From the NCBI GenBank assembly GCA_963778525.1, contig CAVZUJ010000002.1, positions 573,913-637,912 on the forward strand: DNA of 64,000 nucleotides, in the 5' to 3' direction. Shown here in pieces: positions 61,854 through 64,000 of the stretch. The translations under genes were made by a program, and so were the position numbers. Source of the stretch: Schlegelella_A sp963778525. GTDB taxonomy: Bacteria; Pseudomonadota; Gammaproteobacteria; Burkholderiales; Burkholderiaceae_C. The stretch's first letter is position 1; every line of letters begins with the position of its first letter. The notes under the pieces are model-generated. The model was not told the DNA's origin. It saw only the letters and a program-made list of their open reading frames with translations, and searched no databases.

Positions 61854-61862
61854 GGGTCGGCG

Positions 61863-62873
61863 CTACATCATATTGGCACGGTCTACCGCGTAGCGTGCTG
61901 CTCCGAAAAGGGCGGCTTGATCGTTCAGAACCATCTTCACCGGCATTGTCTTCATCAGGCTAGAAAGCCTGCCTTTATCGTTAAAGGCCTTGATAAACGC
62001 TTCGATCCGGGCGGCGTTGAGCATCTTCGCCGGGATTCCTCCCCCTAAGTAAACCCCTCCGGTTGCCATGGTCTTGAGCGCCATGTTGCCGGCCTCGGCT
62101 CCGAATGCAGACACAAAGATCTCCGTGGTCTGCACACACATCGGGCACTCGCCGGAATCCGCATACTTCGAGATGACCAGGCCCGGCTTGATGGTCTTCA
62201 TCTCTTCGGCAACCTGCGGCAATTCCTGGCCGCGCCCCGTATCACGCAGAAACTTGTAAATATTCTCGAGACCCATGCCTGAGACCACTCGCTCGTAGCT
62301 GACGTGACCATATTGCTTCATTAGATATTCGAGCAGAGCGATCTCGAGATCATTGCGCGGTGCAAATTCTGTGTGACCGCCCTCACACGCCCACACACGA
62401 TACTTTTTCTTCACACCATCCCAGAACAGCCCGCCCTCGCCCAAGCCTGTCCCAGGAGAGACCACGCACCGGTTACCCCCCATCGCCGGCGGACCTTCCT
62501 GAATTATGGCAACGTCCTCGGGATTAAGTTCGCCAATCCCGTACGCATTGGCTTCGAGATCGTTTAGCAAACTCACCTGCGGGATCGAGAACGCCTTCTC
62601 AATCTCGGCGGCATCCACGCCCCAGTTGAGATTGGTTGGTCTTGCCCGACCGTACTTCACCGGCCCCGGCACACCAAAACAGGCGGCGGGAATGTGGCCT
62701 TTCTCCGCCTCGAGAAACTCATGAATAATGGCATTCAGACTCGTGTAATCGCCACTTGGGAATCGATGGTTGCGATGAATTTTGAGCGTCTCGTGTTCGA
62801 TCGAAAGGATCGCGAGGTTGCTTTTGGTGCCACCGATGTCACCGGCAAGAATAATCTGAGAATGGTCGGACAT
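61863..62873 (-). CDS. glk: glucokinase
   Basis: ATP-dependent phosphorylation of glucose to glucose-6-phosphate. 336 aa, bacterial Glk family: ATP-binding LAGDIGGTKSNLAI, PGPVKYGRARPTNLNW, catalytic Asp in LLNDLEANAYG, SPGTGLGEG, EGGHTEFAPR and LGGGIPAKM. Encoded 60 nt downstream of zwf on the same strand, so the two enzymes form the entry to the pentose-phosphate or Entner-Doudoroff path. Convergent with the TPR gene. Frame intact. Confidence 0.95.
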   Translation of the reverse strand: MSDHSQIILAGDIGGTKSNLAILSIEHETLKIHRNHRFPSGDYTSLNAIIHEFLEAEKGHIPAACFGVPGPVKYGRARPTNLNWGVDAAEIEKAFSIPQVSLLNDLEANAYGIGELNPEDVAIIQEGPPAMGGNRCVVSPGTGLGEGGLFWDGVKKKYRVWACEGGHTEFAPRNDLEIALLEYLMKQYGHVSYERVVSGMGLENIYKFLRDTGRGQELPQVAEEMKTIKPGLVISKYADSGECPMCVQTTEIFVSAFGAEAGNMALKTMATGGVYLGGGIPAKMLNAARIEAFIKAFNDKGRLSSLMKTMPVKMVLNDQAALFGAARYAVDRANMM

Positions 62874-62932
62874 GGGGAAGGGGTATTACGGCTGGGGCTT
62901 GCGTCTGTAGTCTACCGCCAGACCTGCCCAGC

Positions 62933-64000
62933 TTAGCGTTTGAGGTGATAGTGATGCCATTTGTGGCCGGTCTTTTCAATGAGATGGTCCGCCGCTTCCG
63001 GTCCCCAACTCCCCGCAGGATAGTTCGGAAAATCGCGCGCCGGCAGAGCCTGCCACACATCCAAAATCGGATTCACAATTCTCCAGGACGCATCGACGCT
63101 GTCGTAACGGTGAAAGAGCGTCGGATCACCGATGGCACAATCGTAGAGCAATGTCTCGTATCCCGTAGCAGCAGTGTGCTCGCCAAAATCCGAATAGCTG
63201 AAATCCAGCGGAACGTTGGCAATGTAGATGTAAGGGCCGGGGCGCTTCGCATGGATGTCCAGGGTGATGCCTTCGTCAGGTTGAACATGGATCACCAGAC
63301 GGTTCGGAGTGATGTTGCTTTGCACGTCTTCACCGAAGAGTAGAAGGGGCGCACGACGAAAGCCGATGACGATCTGGGTCGTTCGCGTAGCCAGCCGCTT
63401 TCCACTGCGGACATAGAACGGGACCTCGGCCCAGCGCCAATTCTCCACTTCCAATTTCATGGCCACGAACGTCTCTGTGTTTGATTGCGGATTGACGTCG
63501 GGCTCGGTGCGGTAGGCGGGAACCTGCTTTCCGTCAATGGCCCCAGCCGCATACTGCCCACGAATGGTGTTCGCAATGACCTCCTCCGGCTCCATTGGAC
63601 GGATCGCTTCGAGAACCTTAACCTTCTCGTTGCGGACGCTATCACCAGAAATCGAACTCGGCGGCTCCATCGCGATCAAGGAGAGCACCGAGAGGATATG
63701 ATTTTGGACCATGTCGCGGACGACCCCGGAATGATCGTAGTATCCGCCCCGCAGTTCGACGCCGAGTTCCTCAGCGACGGTGATCTGAACGTACTCGATA
63801 TAGCGCCGATTCCAGATGGGCTCGAATACCGAATTTCCAAAGCGAAAGACCATGATATTCTGCACCGTCTCTTTTCCGAGATAGTGATCGATCCGGTAGA
63901 TCTGTGATTCCTCGATATTCTTGCTCAATTCGCAGCTCAAAATCCGAGCGCTGGCCAGATCTCTCCCGAAAGGCTTTTCGATGATGACTCGTCTCCAGGC
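62933..64000 (-). CDS. zwf: glucose-6-phosphate 1-dehydrogenase (5' end cut by window)
   Basis: Oxidises glucose-6-phosphate to 6-phosphogluconolactone with NADP. 355 residues visible; the frame is open to base 64000, so the N-terminal coenzyme domain lies outside. The fragment holds VIIEKPFGRDL (substrate Lys), the active-site RIDHYLGKETVQN with the catalytic His, and the C-terminal domain through NPILDVWQ to HYHLKR. Frame is clean throughout, in contrast to many genes left of 58.4 kb. Confidence 0.96.
   Translation of the reverse strand, partial: AWRRVIIEKPFGRDLASARILSCELSKNIEESQIYRIDHYLGKETVQNIMVFRFGNSVFEPIWNRRYIEYVQITVAEELGVELRGGYYDHSGVVRDMVQNHILSVLSLIAMEPPSSISGDSVRNEKVKVLEAIRPMEPEEVIANTIRGQYAAGAIDGKQVPAYRTEPDVNPQSNTETFVAMKLEVENWRWAEVPFYVRSGKRLATRTTQIVIGFRRAPLLLFGEDVQSNITPNRLVIHVQPDEGITLDIHAKRPGPYIYIANVPLDFSYSDFGEHTAATGYETLLYDCAIGDPTLFHRYDSVDASWRIVNPILDVWQALPARDFPNYPAGSWGPEAADHLIEKTGHKWHHYHLKR

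Overview
The first ~58.3 kb is GC-rich DNA of a betaproteobacterium, most likely order Burkholderiales. This is inferred from gene content and order: glnA upstream of ntrBC, the thrS-infC-rpmI-rplT-pheS-pheT-ihfA-merR-tRNA-Pro run, ppiC-bolA-yciB, and a GC-rich double-hairpin repeat of a type I recall from that order. From about 58.37 kb to the end the base composition is visibly lower in GC and the genes (FHA protein, HNH nuclease, coiled-coil/TPR protein, glucokinase, glucose-6-phosphate dehydrogenase) look like another phylum, possibly Verrucomicrobia. The switch falls between a truncated HlyD-type gene and an FHA gene lacking its start, so a chimeric join is the simplest reading.

Layout. 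0-5 kb: aldehyde dehydrogenase (cut by the window edge), HAD phosphatase, diguanylate cyclase, EI24-type membrane protein, CinA-like protein. 5-10 kb: nitrogen control, with glnA behind a good sigma-54 promoter, a DUF4124 gene, ntrB and ntrC. 10-19.7 kb: DUF4337 protein and dihydrofolate reductase, then the propionyl-CoA to succinyl-CoA genes (methylmalonyl-CoA mutase, MeaB, kinase-fold protein, pccB, pccA, epimerase-like VOC protein) and peptide deformylase. 19.8-25.2 kb: FecR/DUF6600 exported protein, TesA-like esterase, YbbA-like ATPase, PpiC foldase, BolA, YciB. 25.4-42 kb: a Liv-type ABC importer (K-H-M-G-F) followed by beta-oxidation and redox genes (FadB/J-type enzyme, M20 peptidase remnant, thiolase, acyl-CoA dehydrogenase, SDRs, hotdog thioesterase, MDR reductase, GST). 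Acids imported and beta-oxidised here could yield propionyl-CoA for the upstream carboxylase/mutase route; that link is inference. 42-47.2 kb: DUF1223 protein and an exported cluster (DUF4331 protein, lipoprotein, TPR protein, HupE/UreJ protein). 47.2-55.3 kb: translation operon opened by a probable threonine attenuator, ending at tRNA-Pro(GGG). 55.3-58.4 kb: an unknown accessory gene, an Asp/Glu racemase, a DUF3302 gene and the HlyD stub.

Two cross-cutting points matter for any reader. First, many conserved and even essential genes (pheT, ntrC, liv genes, fadB) carry single-base frameshifts whose net effect is almost always +1, which points to consensus errors rather than gene death; the M20 peptidase region has more than twenty frame changes in 1.5 kb. 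Second, the right-hand ~5 kb shows no such frameshifts in its four main genes, which supports a different origin. The most interesting biology is the thrS leader (Thr-rich peptide, antiterminator, terminator), the AUC start of infC, the repeat element translated in frame inside an acyl-CoA dehydrogenase, and the DUF4331/HupE cluster, in which two proteins carry calcium-type loops.
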